From an uncultured Ruminococcus sp. (GTDB lineage Bacteria > Bacillota > Clostridia > Oscillospirales > Ruminococcaceae), in NCBI GenBank assembly GCA_947178195.1, contig CAMWXM010000002.1:1-35072 (forward strand): a stretch of 35,072 nt of DNA. The letters run 5' to 3'. Of the stretch, positions 24,111-32,169 are shown in pieces (position 1 is the stretch's first letter; each line of letters starts with the position of its first letter). The notes beneath the pieces were generated by a model that did not search any database, was not told the DNA's origin, and saw only the letters and a program-made list of their open reading frames with translations. Position numbers and translations under genes: made by a program.

Positions 24111-24144
24111 ATCTATCACCTCCCTGCCATGCTTATTTCGCCTG

Positions 24145-24159
24145 CACATAATTTATGTG
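24145..24159. other. Short palindrome upstream of the toxin ribosome site
   Basis: CACATAA-T-TTATGTG is a perfect 15-base palindrome 35 bases before the toxin ATG. It could be an operator or a leader hairpin; nothing else supports either. Confidence 0.3.
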
Positions 24160-24232
24160 TGGACGATACTAAGTATTTTGGCATATGGAGGGAACAACCG
24201 CCTACCGTTTTATGGTATGCTCTATGCCTATT

Positions 24233-24266
24233 AAAAGTACCGTGAGTTACCGCTCCGGTACTTTTT
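24233..24266 (+). terminator. Terminator in the gap before the cyclophilin gene
   Basis: AAAAGTACCG (24233-24242) and CGGTACTTTT (24256-24265) form a ten-pair stem with a 13-base loop, followed by T. It has no gene upstream on the plus strand apart from the small RNAs, so it implies a transcript crossing 24,100-24,230. Between them, GGCATA (24,180-24,185) and TATGCC (24,223-24,228) can enclose a further small stem. Confidence 0.6.
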
Positions 24267-24279
24267 GTCATATAAGAAT

Positions 24280-24308
24280 TTGCATTTATCTTAAATATGT
24301 GTTATAAT
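24280..24308 (+). promoter_or_regulatory. Sigma-A promoter of the cyclophilin operon
   Basis: TTGCAT (24280-24285), a 17-base spacer and TATAAT (24303-24308), 43 bases before the ATG at 24352, which has GGAGG at 24339-24343. Confidence 0.75.
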
Positions 24309-24351
24309 AAAATGTCAAATAAAAATTTCTACTTTAGCGGAGGTTTAAAAA

Positions 24352-24822
24352 ATGGTTATTATTGAAATGGAAAACGGCAAGGAAATGAAAATCGAGCTTT
24401 ATCCTGATATTGCTCCCATCTCTTGTGAAAACTTTGAAAAGCTTGTAAATCAGGGATTTTACGACGGGCTCTGCTTTCACAGGGTCATTCCCGGATTTAT
24501 GATTCAGGGCGGCTGTCCCGACGGCACAGGTATGGGTGGTCCGGGTTGGTCTATTCAAGGCGAGTTTGCTTCAAACGGCATAAAAAATGATCTGAAACAT
24601 ACCAGAGGTGTTATTTCCATGGCTCGTTCCATGATGCCCAATTCAGCAGGCTCACAGTTTTTTATAATGCACGAGGACGCTCCTCATCTTGACGGTGATT
24701 ACGCCGCATTTGGAAAAGTAGTTGAAGGAATTGAAACGGTTGACGAAATAGCCTCTGTACAGACCGATAGAAACGACAAGCCGGTTACTCCCCAGGTAAT
24801 AAAAAGAGCGTATATCAAGTAA
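24352..24822 (+). CDS. Cyclophilin-type peptidyl-prolyl cis-trans isomerase
   Basis: A 156-residue single-domain cytoplasmic cyclophilin that speeds proline isomerisation in folding proteins. The active-site motif FHRVIPGFMIQGG includes Arg44, Phe49 and Gln52; GSQFFI near 100-105 and PHLDGDYAAFGKV with His112 complete the pocket. There is no signal peptide. The start is fixed by GGAGG nine bases upstream. The downstream gene begins 13 bases after its stop, so the two form an operon. Confidence 0.94.
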   Translation: MVIIEMENGKEMKIELYPDIAPISCENFEKLVNQGFYDGLCFHRVIPGFMIQGGCPDGTGMGGPGWSIQGEFASNGIKNDLKHTRGVISMARSMMPNSAGSQFFIMHEDAPHLDGDYAAFGKVVEGIETVDEIASVQTDRNDKPVTPQVIKRAYIK

Positions 24823-24835
24823 GGAGGACCGTTTT

Positions 24836-25420
24836 ATGAAGCTTCATTACAAAGGAACTTACGACCTGAATCCCGACTCTCTTCCTCACGGAGAGCATAA
24901 ACCAAATGCCGTACCTTTCAAGGAAGCAGAAAGTCCCAAACAGCTTGCAATAATAGCAAATATTGTGGGAGTTGTTATAATGATACTGTTGGCAATACCG
25001 GCGTTTATAAGATGCCGGGAATATATAAACCAATATAACTATTGGCAGCTGTGTGTCGGCGGTCTTGTATCGATTTTGACTTTGTTCCCTCATGAATTTC
25101 TTCATGCTGTTTGCTTTAAAGAAGATGTTTACTTATATACGAATTTTAAGCAGGGCATGCTTTTTGTTGTAGGTCCTGAGGTCATGTCAAAAAGCAGGTT
25201 TATTTTCATGTCGCTTTTGCCTAATATAGTTTTTGGATTTATTCCCTATATTATCGGAATGATATTCCCCAAGCTTCTCTTTCTGACCGCTCTTGGAATA
25301 ATCGCAACAGGTTCGGGCGCAGGAGATTATTATAACGTATTTAACGCTCTGACCCAGATGCCCAAAGGCGCTAAAACATATTTATATAAATTCAATTCGT
25401 TCTGGTTTATGCCGGAATGA
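24836..25420 (+). CDS. DUF3267 family membrane protein with HExxH motif
   Basis: A 194-residue membrane protein of the DUF3267 type, related to M50-like zinc metalloproteases. Hydrophobic segments are at about 37-58, 72-92, 122-143 and 145-160. HEFLH (86-90) fits the HExxH zinc site inside a membrane helix, and Asp164 in GAGDYYN is a candidate third ligand. Substrate and role are unknown; regulated membrane proteolysis is an inference. The ATG lies behind GGAGG, 13 bases after the cyclophilin stop. Confidence 0.75.
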   Translation: MKLHYKGTYDLNPDSLPHGEHKPNAVPFKEAESPKQLAIIANIVGVVIMILLAIPAFIRCREYINQYNYWQLCVGGLVSILTLFPHEFLHAVCFKEDVYLYTNFKQGMLFVVGPEVMSKSRFIFMSLLPNIVFGFIPYIIGMIFPKLLFLTALGIIATGSGAGDYYNVFNALTQMPKGAKTYLYKFNSFWFMPE

Positions 25421-25422
25421 AG

Positions 25423-25458
25423 AAAAGCAGTGTTCAGAAACAAGAACACTGCTTTTTT
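25423..25458. terminator. Bidirectional terminator
   Basis: AAAAGCAGTGTTC (25423-25435) and GAACACTGCTTTT (25444-25456) form a 13-pair stem with an eight-base loop. It has T-rich flanks on both strands and lies between the convergent DUF3267 and GIY-YIG genes. Confidence 0.85.
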
Positions 25459-25460
25459 AA

Positions 25461-25802
25461 TTAATTCAACTTAAATATTTCATTTATTTTTTCAGGAGAA
25501 ACATATTCGAACGCCTCATCTGGAATATCTATTCCAAAATCAGAAAATGAAGCATGAGGATTTTCAACAAGACGTTTTTTAGCGGCATGAGTAAGTTTTC
25601 TTTTCAGCCGTATCTCAAGCTTTCTTGCATATTCGCCCGATTTATCCTCCCAGACAGCCGCCACAGCCGTCACTCTATGCGTATGAGTATACTTTGCGCC
25701 GCCTTTCAAAATTCCCAGATGCTGCTTTAAACGGCGCTCCATATCAGCTGCGATACCGATATAGTATGAATTGTCCCTGCATTTTAAAATATATACATAC
25801 AT
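25461..25802 (-). CDS. GIY-YIG domain protein (UPF0213-like)
   Basis: A small protein of about 113 residues made up of one GIY-YIG nuclease-fold domain. MYVYILKCRDNSYYIGIAAD carries the two halves of the signature (YVY and YIG). Arg and the helix MERRLKQHLGILKGGAKYT follow, as in the single-domain bacterial group close to YhbQ. Members may cut DNA, but many have no known role. The ATG at 25802 gives the family start; an in-frame ATG at 25829 would overlap the kinase gene by 25 bases. No strong ribosome site is present, so it may depend on coupling to the kinase gene that ends three bases upstream. Confidence 0.85.
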   Translation of the reverse strand: MYVYILKCRDNSYYIGIAADMERRLKQHLGILKGGAKYTHTHRVTAVAAVWEDKSGEYARKLEIRLKRKLTHAAKKRLVENPHASFSDFGIDIPDEAFEYVSPEKINEIFKLN

Positions 25803-25804
25803 GC

Positions 25805-28717
25805 TTAACCAATTATCACCGCTCTCCATTTCGCAACTATCTCACAGCAACGATCTATATCGCTCTGCTCAGCATACTCCTTCAATTGTTCATAATATTC
25901 CTGATAAGCGTTGGCATATTTGTATTTTCCAAGTGATTCGACCTCTTCATCAATTTTAAGAATATCAAAATTATTCAAAGCGTCCTGCAGATTTTCAAGC
26001 ATATTCAGAACGGTCTTATCAGATATATCATTGCTTCCCGAAGAAGGCACCGAATTAATTTCTTCACGCCATTGAGCGGCTATTTCAAGGCATTTATCTA
26101 TATCGCTGTTTTCAGCAGCCTTTTTCAGATTGTTAAAAATCGGCTGATACCGTTCATCATATTCATATCCGTCCATCTCGGCTATGACATCATCTATCTG
26201 GAGAATATCATAATTTTCCAGAGCTTCATCAATCTTACTGATAAGCGACAGCATAATATTGTTATCAGCATGCTCTGTATTGGCTTCTGTTTCTTCCTCA
26301 GCAAAAATCGGAGCAAGTATTTTCTTGAATCTCATATATTCATCAAGCAAATGCTGTGTTTTCTCCCTGATAAGCTCAATGTTATTATCCTTGCCTGCCT
26401 GTTCAAGCTCTGCGGCAAGCTCGCCTACATCGTCTGCACCTATCTGCCGTGAGGTACTCTTTAAAGCGTGTACCTCAATAGTATATTCCTTCCATTCTTC
26501 CCGGCAGTAATGGGACTGAATAGAACCTGCTTTTTTATCTATAGAGCTGTAATACTCCTTCAGAACCGAAAGATATAATTTTTCACTTCCAAGCATTGAA
26601 ATTGCATTTTCAACATTAAGCTCGGGAATATCAACAAGCTTTCTTTCGCTGCTTTCTTCATTCCCTTCCACTTTATTTGCAGGAAGTATCTTATCCTGTG
26701 GCAGCCATTTTCTTAGCTTTGATATAATATCCTTTACTTCGATAGGCTTTGCTACAAAATCGTTCATGCCTTCCTTGATAAACATTTCCCTTGCACCGCC
26801 TACTGCATTGGCCGTAAGTGCGATTATCGGAGTATCGCTGTAGCTTGGAAGCATACGGCGGATAATATGAGTTGCCTCAATACCGTCCACCTCAGGCATC
26901 ATATGATCCATAAAGATAAGGTCATATTTTGTTCTGCTTGCAAGCTCAATTGCAACCGACGCACTTTCAGCAGTATCTACTATCATATTAATAGGCTCAA
27001 TAAGACCCTTTGCTACAGTAAGATTGGTTGAATTATCGTCAACAATAAGTATACGGGCGTCAGGAGCAACAAATGTAAAGCTGTCAATTTCCTTATTCTC
27101 AGCTATAACATAATTGCTTATACCCATTGCGTTATAGAGCGTAAGTGAATAAACGGGCTTATGTATGATCTTTACGTTGGGACTTTCAATATCGTTGGGA
27201 GCGTCATAATTGGCTATAACGATAATGCACTGGGTATTTGGAGCTTTCTTCAGACGCTCTTCCATTTCATGGGAGTAGAAATCCCTTTCCATAATAATAT
27301 ATTCAAAGTCATCAATTTCCGAAAGAGCAACATCGTCCAGCATAACAGGCTCTGCGCCGATACGGTTAAGGTCTCTTATAAGCTGTTTTCTTACATATTC
27401 GTTGCTAATGATTATACCAGTTTTAGAATTTTTATTCAGCATAGGGATAGCAGGAGTATCGTCAATAATTCTCTGCGGAAGTTCAAAGAAGAAATTACTA
27501 CCCTTGCCGTATTCACTTTCCACGGAAATTTTTCCGTCCATAAGCGACAGAAGCTGCTTGCTTATGGCAAGACCTAATCCTGTCCCCTCAATATTTCTGT
27601 TTCGCTTGCTGTCCACCTGCTGGAAGGAATTAAACAGCTTCTGGAAATTTTCCTCTTTAATACCCATGCCGGTATCAGACACCGATACTTTAAGATTGAC
27701 CATGCCTTCTTCAGCTTGAACGCATTCAAATTTCAGATGCACTTCGCCCTGCTTTGTAAATTTAATAGCGTTTGTAACAAGATTTAAAAGTATCTGATGT
27801 ATTCTTACGTTATCGCCGAAAATCAATTGCGGCATATCGGGAGAAACATCAATAGTAAATTCAATATTCTTATTTCCTATTCGGCTGTTTGCTATGCTTG
27901 CAAGGTCGTTTATAAGCGAAAGAGGTTCATAAGCTACGTTAATAATATCCATTTTACCGGATTCGATTTTTGAAAAGTCAAGGATATCGTTAATAATTAC
28001 AAGCAGATTTTTAGCCGATGACTTAATCTGATGAACATAATTTTTTGCGTTAGGCGGCATCTCTTCTCTGAGTGCCAAATCGACCATACCTATAACGGCG
28101 TTCATAGGAGTACGAATCTCATGACTCATATTGGCAAGAAAATCGCTTTTCATATGAGAAGCTTTTTCAATTTCAAGATTACTTCTATAAAGCTCCAGGC
28201 TCTGATATGCCATATAAGAAAAGGCATTTGCGATAGCGGCAAGAGATTCTGCTGATTTTCTTATCTGCTCACTGTCGAGTATTTTAACCTTTGATGCAGC
28301 TATTTTATATTCTACAGGATTGATACCCAGTTCAATAGCCGTTTTTTCTATCTGATTCATATTGGGCGGAGTAGGAAGAACCTGACCGCCTATAAAGCTG
28401 CCTATCATTTTATCCTTGAAAAGAATAGGGGCGGCAAAGTCAACAAGTCCTGCATGGCAATAATATGTACATGCCCTTCCTGAGTTCATCGTAAGCTCAG
28501 CGCCCATTTTATCGCATCTCATACAACGGCTGTTTCCAAGAGGGGTCTGTCTGGTATATTTCATGCAGAATTCGCTGAAATTTGAAGGCTCTGTTATTGG
28601 TACTCCGTATGCATCGGTGGTAACAGCTGCCATTCCTGTCATTTCAGAAAATGCATTTTGCAGCTGCTGTAGTATATCGACGCTTATGACATCAGTAAGA
28701 TAGAGTTCTTCGTCCAT
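25805..28717 (-). CDS. Hybrid sensor histidine kinase: PocR-HisKA-HATPase-REC-HPt plus C-terminal repeats
   Basis: A 970-residue soluble sensor kinase. Residues 7-175 form a PocR-type ligand domain with Cys51, Cys65, Cys68, Cys83 and Cys87. HisKA has SHEIRTPMN with phospho-accepting His199. The HATPase has N-box NLVTNAIKF and G-boxes DTGMGIK and GTGLGLAI. Residues 432-540 look like a degenerate receiver. A true receiver (553-672) has Asp604 and Lys657. An HPt domain (about 698-800) has His750 in HALKS. Two tandem repeats of about 63 residues (825-888 and 904-967) end the protein. No membrane helix is seen. It follows a response regulator gene by 44 bases; its ligand is unknown. Confidence 0.93.
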   Translation of the reverse strand: MDEELYLTDVISVDILQQLQNAFSEMTGMAAVTTDAYGVPITEPSNFSEFCMKYTRQTPLGNSRCMRCDKMGAELTMNSGRACTYYCHAGLVDFAAPILFKDKMIGSFIGGQVLPTPPNMNQIEKTAIELGINPVEYKIAASKVKILDSEQIRKSAESLAAIANAFSYMAYQSLELYRSNLEIEKASHMKSDFLANMSHEIRTPMNAVIGMVDLALREEMPPNAKNYVHQIKSSAKNLLVIINDILDFSKIESGKMDIINVAYEPLSLINDLASIANSRIGNKNIEFTIDVSPDMPQLIFGDNVRIHQILLNLVTNAIKFTKQGEVHLKFECVQAEEGMVNLKVSVSDTGMGIKEENFQKLFNSFQQVDSKRNRNIEGTGLGLAISKQLLSLMDGKISVESEYGKGSNFFFELPQRIIDDTPAIPMLNKNSKTGIIISNEYVRKQLIRDLNRIGAEPVMLDDVALSEIDDFEYIIMERDFYSHEMEERLKKAPNTQCIIVIANYDAPNDIESPNVKIIHKPVYSLTLYNAMGISNYVIAENKEIDSFTFVAPDARILIVDDNSTNLTVAKGLIEPINMIVDTAESASVAIELASRTKYDLIFMDHMMPEVDGIEATHIIRRMLPSYSDTPIIALTANAVGGAREMFIKEGMNDFVAKPIEVKDIISKLRKWLPQDKILPANKVEGNEESSERKLVDIPELNVENAISMLGSEKLYLSVLKEYYSSIDKKAGSIQSHYCREEWKEYTIEVHALKSTSRQIGADDVGELAAELEQAGKDNNIELIREKTQHLLDEYMRFKKILAPIFAEEETEANTEHADNNIMLSLISKIDEALENYDILQIDDVIAEMDGYEYDERYQPIFNNLKKAAENSDIDKCLEIAAQWREEINSVPSSGSNDISDKTVLNMLENLQDALNNFDILKIDEEVESLGKYKYANAYQEYYEQLKEYAEQSDIDRCCEIVAKWRAVIIG

Positions 28718-28761
28718 AATGATTATGCTTCCTTTTTATAATTTTTTTGATTATTATAATT

Positions 28762-29595
28762 TTAGTCAATAAGGTTGCTTATAGTGGCAAGAAACGCTTC
28801 CATATTAACCGGTTTAAGTAAGTATGCGTCAGGTTTAAGGGAAAGTATTTCCATAATTTTTTCTCTGTCTGCGATACCAGTCAGGAAACAGATCGGAATT
28901 TTATTTGCGCTGTCTATAGTTCTGATATTTCTCAGAACATCAGCTCCTGTTTTGACAGGCATTTCATAGTCAAGTACGATAAGATCGACCTTACGGCTCT
29001 GCAAGAACTTTTCAACTAAAACACCGTTGACCATAGTCGTAACCTCATAGTTTTCCTCCAGAGCGGCTTTGAGCATTTTAAGTATAGACCTGTCATCGTC
29101 CACAACAAGAATATGCTTTTTGGCATTTGAACTCTCAGAGGCAGCAATAGCATTTTTTTCACTTGAACCATCTTCGGGAATAAAGTCAATAGTTTTTGCT
29201 TTTTCTTCAGCGGCACGCTTCTTTTCCTCATCGCTGAAATATTTAACTATTCTCAATGAAAGGTTATCGGCTGAAACAGGACGTTTAAGCATAAGATTTA
29301 CAAGTTTCGGATTATTTCTCTGTATTTCAGCACACACGTCCACCGGTGCGCACATAAAAAGCGGACAGCCATTATAATTAACATAATTTTTAAGCTTGTT
29401 AATCATAGAAATTATGTCGTCATTTGCCGTTTCAGGAAAAATCAGGTATGCTTCCGGTTCAAATAAATCAAAATGCTTTTCCACGTCGTGCCAGCAGTCG
29501 GTACAGCCAAGAGTTTTGAAATATCTGTCTGAATGCTGAATAAAATCCTTTACAATAGCCATATTTGTACCTGTTACCAGTATTTTTTTCTTCAT
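28762..29595 (-). CDS. Response regulator with degenerate N-terminal and intact C-terminal receiver
   Basis: A 277-residue protein without a DNA-binding or enzymatic output domain. Residues 1-120 have the receiver fold pattern but lack the acidic pocket. A charged linker leads to a true receiver (160-277) with DDD at 166-168, phospho-acceptor Asp209 in VLDYEMP, Thr239 and Lys261. It starts at an ATG behind GAAAGGATAA and lies 44 bases before the hybrid kinase gene. The likely role is as phospho-partner of that kinase or as a protein-interaction module. Confidence 0.88.
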   Translation of the reverse strand: MKKKILVTGTNMAIVKDFIQHSDRYFKTLGCTDCWHDVEKHFDLFEPEAYLIFPETANDDIISMINKLKNYVNYNGCPLFMCAPVDVCAEIQRNNPKLVNLMLKRPVSADNLSLRIVKYFSDEEKKRAAEEKAKTIDFIPEDGSSEKNAIAASESSNAKKHILVVDDDRSILKMLKAALEENYEVTTMVNGVLVEKFLQSRKVDLIVLDYEMPVKTGADVLRNIRTIDSANKIPICFLTGIADREKIMEILSLKPDAYLLKPVNMEAFLATISNLID

Positions 29596-29637
29596 AAGTA
29601 TTATCCTTTCAAAAAATAAAATTTCTGAGTTAGTAAC

Positions 29638-29666
29638 ATTTTAACATATTTTTATTGTTTTGTCAA
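29638..29666 (-). promoter_or_regulatory. Sigma-A promoter of the two-component operon
   Basis: On the minus strand TTGACA (29666-29661), a 17-base spacer and TAAAAT (29643-29638), 43 bases before the response regulator ATG. It is the only clear promoter for the regulator-kinase pair. Confidence 0.8.
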
Positions 29667-29685
29667 TACGATTTTGTTTTATTTT

Positions 29686-29723
29686 AAAAATGCCGCATAA
29701 GGATTTACGAATCCTTATGCGGC
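29686..29723 (-). terminator. Terminator after the ABC permease gene
   Basis: GCCGCATAAGGATT (29692-29705) and AATCCTTATGCGGC (29710-29723) form a perfect 14-pair stem with a TACG loop. On the minus strand it runs into ATTTTTAAAAT. It lies nine bases past the permease stop. Confidence 0.85.
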
Positions 29724-29731
29724 GTCATATC

Positions 29732-31339
29732 TTAAAGAAAACTAAATATCTGAGTACCTTTTTTTCTTATCCATATATACATAACAACGGATATTGCTGC
29801 AATAAGTGCAACGCTTAACATCAGATATATTTCAGCAGAAATTATCTTATTGACCAAAAAATACAAACCGGAAAGAAGAATAACAGTCACCCAGCTTGCG
29901 AATAAAGCTATAAGAACGCTTACCCCTTGTTTAACGGCAACCGCTTCGTTTGTCCATTTCAAATCAGGCATTTTCAGATTTAATATCATTCCGAAAACGG
30001 CCTCAAAAAATGAAAATACTACACCGACAACCAAAAGCATTATTTTTGAAACAAGAGCTATATCCACAAGGCAATCTGCTACAACCGATATTATAAGCGC
30101 AGGTACTGCCGTCATTATCATATGCAGCAAAATTTTAGATTTAAGTACCTTCCATGCCGGAACAGGACAGGACTGAACTATCCATATATTTTTTCCTTCA
30201 AGAGAAATTGAAGGAGCCGTAAGGTAATTTGAGCTTACTATAAATGCAAGAGCTGCGCATAATATAAGTCCCATATATTCTTTTCCGATAACGTCGGTCA
30301 TTTGTGCGATAACATCACGCTTTATAATTAGAAAAACAGTCGCTATTATCATGAGCATTGTTCCCATACTGCAATTTAAAATATATACGGGACTGCTTTT
30401 AAATCTTAAAAGCTCACGTTTTAACAACGTGCCGTCAACTGAAGATGAATTAAGCTCTTTTTTGGTGAATTTTTTTAGTGTCGAGCCTTTGTTTGCCGTT
30501 GTAAGCGATAAGAATGTTTTTGAAAGTATAGCATGGATTATTGAAAATACCAAAATTGTAATTCCTATGCTTATAAGGAATGAACTGATTTTACCTACGC
30601 TGCCCCAGCCATATTCAAAAATCGGATAAAAAGCATATTTTGCGATTTTAGTAATACCTTCCTGATTTTCAGCAATACTGCTTATCATACCCGGAATCAC
30701 TTCATTTGCCGCAGAAATCATATAAAAGTATAAGCTGATAAATGCAACAGATACCAAAATTATAACAACTGTTTTAGCGTTTTTAGGCAGCTTTGACGCA
30801 ACAAGAGCAATGATCCAGCCAAGAATACATGAAATCGACAGCGACATTAGCGGCATGATAAATAAATTAATTACTGCAAAAATTATATTTAAAGCACTGA
30901 AATCACGGTTTACAATATATACCGCATAACAGGGAATAAAAACAAGGCTTTCAAAAAACAATGTCATTATATAACAGCCTGATATTCTTGCAGTTAAAAT
31001 TTTTGACGGAGGTATCGGCAATGATATTAACTGTTCATTATCCTTTGCCACATATATGGAGGCATATGTAGTAAATATACTGCCGATCACGCCAAATCCT
31101 GTAGCAGTAAGCCCTGCAAATATAAAGTAAATCTCGCCAATACCGGTGTCAAAATACAAATTGCACATATGGTCAAACAGCATATAAAACATTCCGCCGA
31201 ACACGCCCACAGCATAGATAAGCAAAAATATGTAAATCAATATTGAAGCTTTGCTTCGTGTTTTTCCACTTTTTTTACTTCGAAAAATAAATGACGTCAT
31301 TTCCCGCAATTGCTTTATTATTAAAGTTTTAAGCATCAT
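29732..31339 (-). CDS. ABC-2 type exporter permease
   Basis: A 535-residue integral membrane protein with about 12 hydrophobic segments spread over the whole length and a basic N-terminus (FRSKKSGKTRSK). It fits the large 'putative ABC exporter' permease group of Firmicutes. The first helices are at about 30-65 and 75-105, and the last pair at 465-530. Its ATG overlaps the stop of the ATPase gene (ATGA), so the two are translated together and form one exporter. No accessory immunity or bacteriocin gene is adjacent, so the substrate is open. Confidence 0.82.
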   Translation of the reverse strand: MMLKTLIIKQLREMTSFIFRSKKSGKTRSKASILIYIFLLIYAVGVFGGMFYMLFDHMCNLYFDTGIGEIYFIFAGLTATGFGVIGSIFTTYASIYVAKDNEQLISLPIPPSKILTARISGCYIMTLFFESLVFIPCYAVYIVNRDFSALNIIFAVINLFIMPLMSLSISCILGWIIALVASKLPKNAKTVVIILVSVAFISLYFYMISAANEVIPGMISSIAENQEGITKIAKYAFYPIFEYGWGSVGKISSFLISIGITILVFSIIHAILSKTFLSLTTANKGSTLKKFTKKELNSSSVDGTLLKRELLRFKSSPVYILNCSMGTMLMIIATVFLIIKRDVIAQMTDVIGKEYMGLILCAALAFIVSSNYLTAPSISLEGKNIWIVQSCPVPAWKVLKSKILLHMIMTAVPALIISVVADCLVDIALVSKIMLLVVGVVFSFFEAVFGMILNLKMPDLKWTNEAVAVKQGVSVLIALFASWVTVILLSGLYFLVNKIISAEIYLMLSVALIAAISVVMYIWIRKKGTQIFSFL

Positions 31340-32043
31340 TCTTCCTCCAATTCAAGAAATACAGCTTCAAGAGAAGTATCGCCCTTGACCTCTTCCATTT
31401 TTCCGGCTTTGACAAGCTTACCATCCTTAATAATTGCAATTTTATCGCAAAGCTTTTCCGCAACCTCAAGCACATGAGTTGAAAAGAAAATCGCTCCGCC
31501 ATCGTCACAAATTTTTCTCATTATTTCTTTTACAATATGAGCGGCTTTCGGGTCAAGTCCAACAAAAGGCTCATCCATAATAATAAGTTTAGGTTCATGG
31601 ATAAGAGCGGAAATAATTGCCAGCTTCTGCTTCATTCCGTGGGAATATTCGCTGATATACTGGGAAAGGTTTGCCGTAAGCTCAAATGTATCCGAATATT
31701 TATAAATACTTTCTTCACGCTTTTGTTTATCTATGCCAAAAATATCCGCAATAAAATTCAGATATTGTATACCTGTCATATATTCGTATAAATCAGGATT
31801 ATCAGGTATATATGCAATTACTTTTTTGCATTCAAGTGGCTTTTCCTTAAGCGACATACCGTCAACATAAATTTCACCATCATCAAATTTTAATATACCG
31901 CAGCAGGATTTTATGGTAGTAGTTTTGCCTGCCCCATTATGACCGATAAATCCGTAAATTTCTCCTGGACAAATATGTAGCGACAAATCGTCAACTGCTT
32001 TTTTCTCCCCGTATTGTTTTGTCAAATGTTGTACTTTTAGCAT
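31336..32043 (-). CDS. ABC transporter ATP-binding protein
   Basis: A 235-residue cytoplasmic ATPase. Walker A GHNGAGKT is at 34-41, the Q-loop region at about 80, the signature is degenerate (YSHGMKQK), Walker B is LIIMDEPFVGLDP, and the H-loop is FFSTHVLEV. It belongs to the CcmA/drug-exporter ABC-2 group. It starts at an ATG behind GGAGG and overlaps the permease gene by four bases. Confidence 0.94.
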   Translation of the reverse strand: MLKVQHLTKQYGEKKAVDDLSLHICPGEIYGFIGHNGAGKTTTIKSCCGILKFDDGEIYVDGMSLKEKPLECKKVIAYIPDNPDLYEYMTGIQYLNFIADIFGIDKQKREESIYKYSDTFELTANLSQYISEYSHGMKQKLAIISALIHEPKLIIMDEPFVGLDPKAAHIVKEIMRKICDDGGAIFFSTHVLEVAEKLCDKIAIIKDGKLVKAGKMEEVKGDTSLEAVFLELEEE

Positions 32044-32114
32044 TTTAGCCTCCTAAGCGTCACGACAACACAGCATAAGAATATGCACTATTGCCGAATT
32101 TTTCTACAATATCC

Positions 32115-32143
32115 ATTATACAACATTTTCAAAATTTTGTAAA
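32115..32143 (-). promoter_or_regulatory. Sigma-A promoter of the ABC exporter operon
   Basis: On the minus strand TTTACA (32143-32138), a 17-base spacer and TATAAT (32120-32115), about 72 bases before the ATPase ATG. The -35 begins inside the T-tail of the preceding terminator. Confidence 0.75.
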
Positions 32144-32166
32144 GAAAAAACACCTTAAAAGGCGTT
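32142..32166 (-). terminator. Terminator of the pilus operon
   Basis: On the minus strand AACGCCTT-TT-AAGGTGTT is an eight-pair stem with one G-U pair, followed by TTTTC. It lies just past the stop of the second sortase gene (32170). Confidence 0.7.
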
Positions 32167-32169
32167 CTT

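Noticed and set aside
24180-24228. Branched stem set resembling part of a tRNA cloverleaf
   Set aside because: Stem lengths and invariant bases do not fit a tRNA; noted only as possible RNA structure.
24030-24245. 71-codon plus-strand ORF across the gap
   Set aside because: No ribosome site, composition unlike the neighbours, and it runs through the small-RNA terminator and the toxin gene on the other strand.
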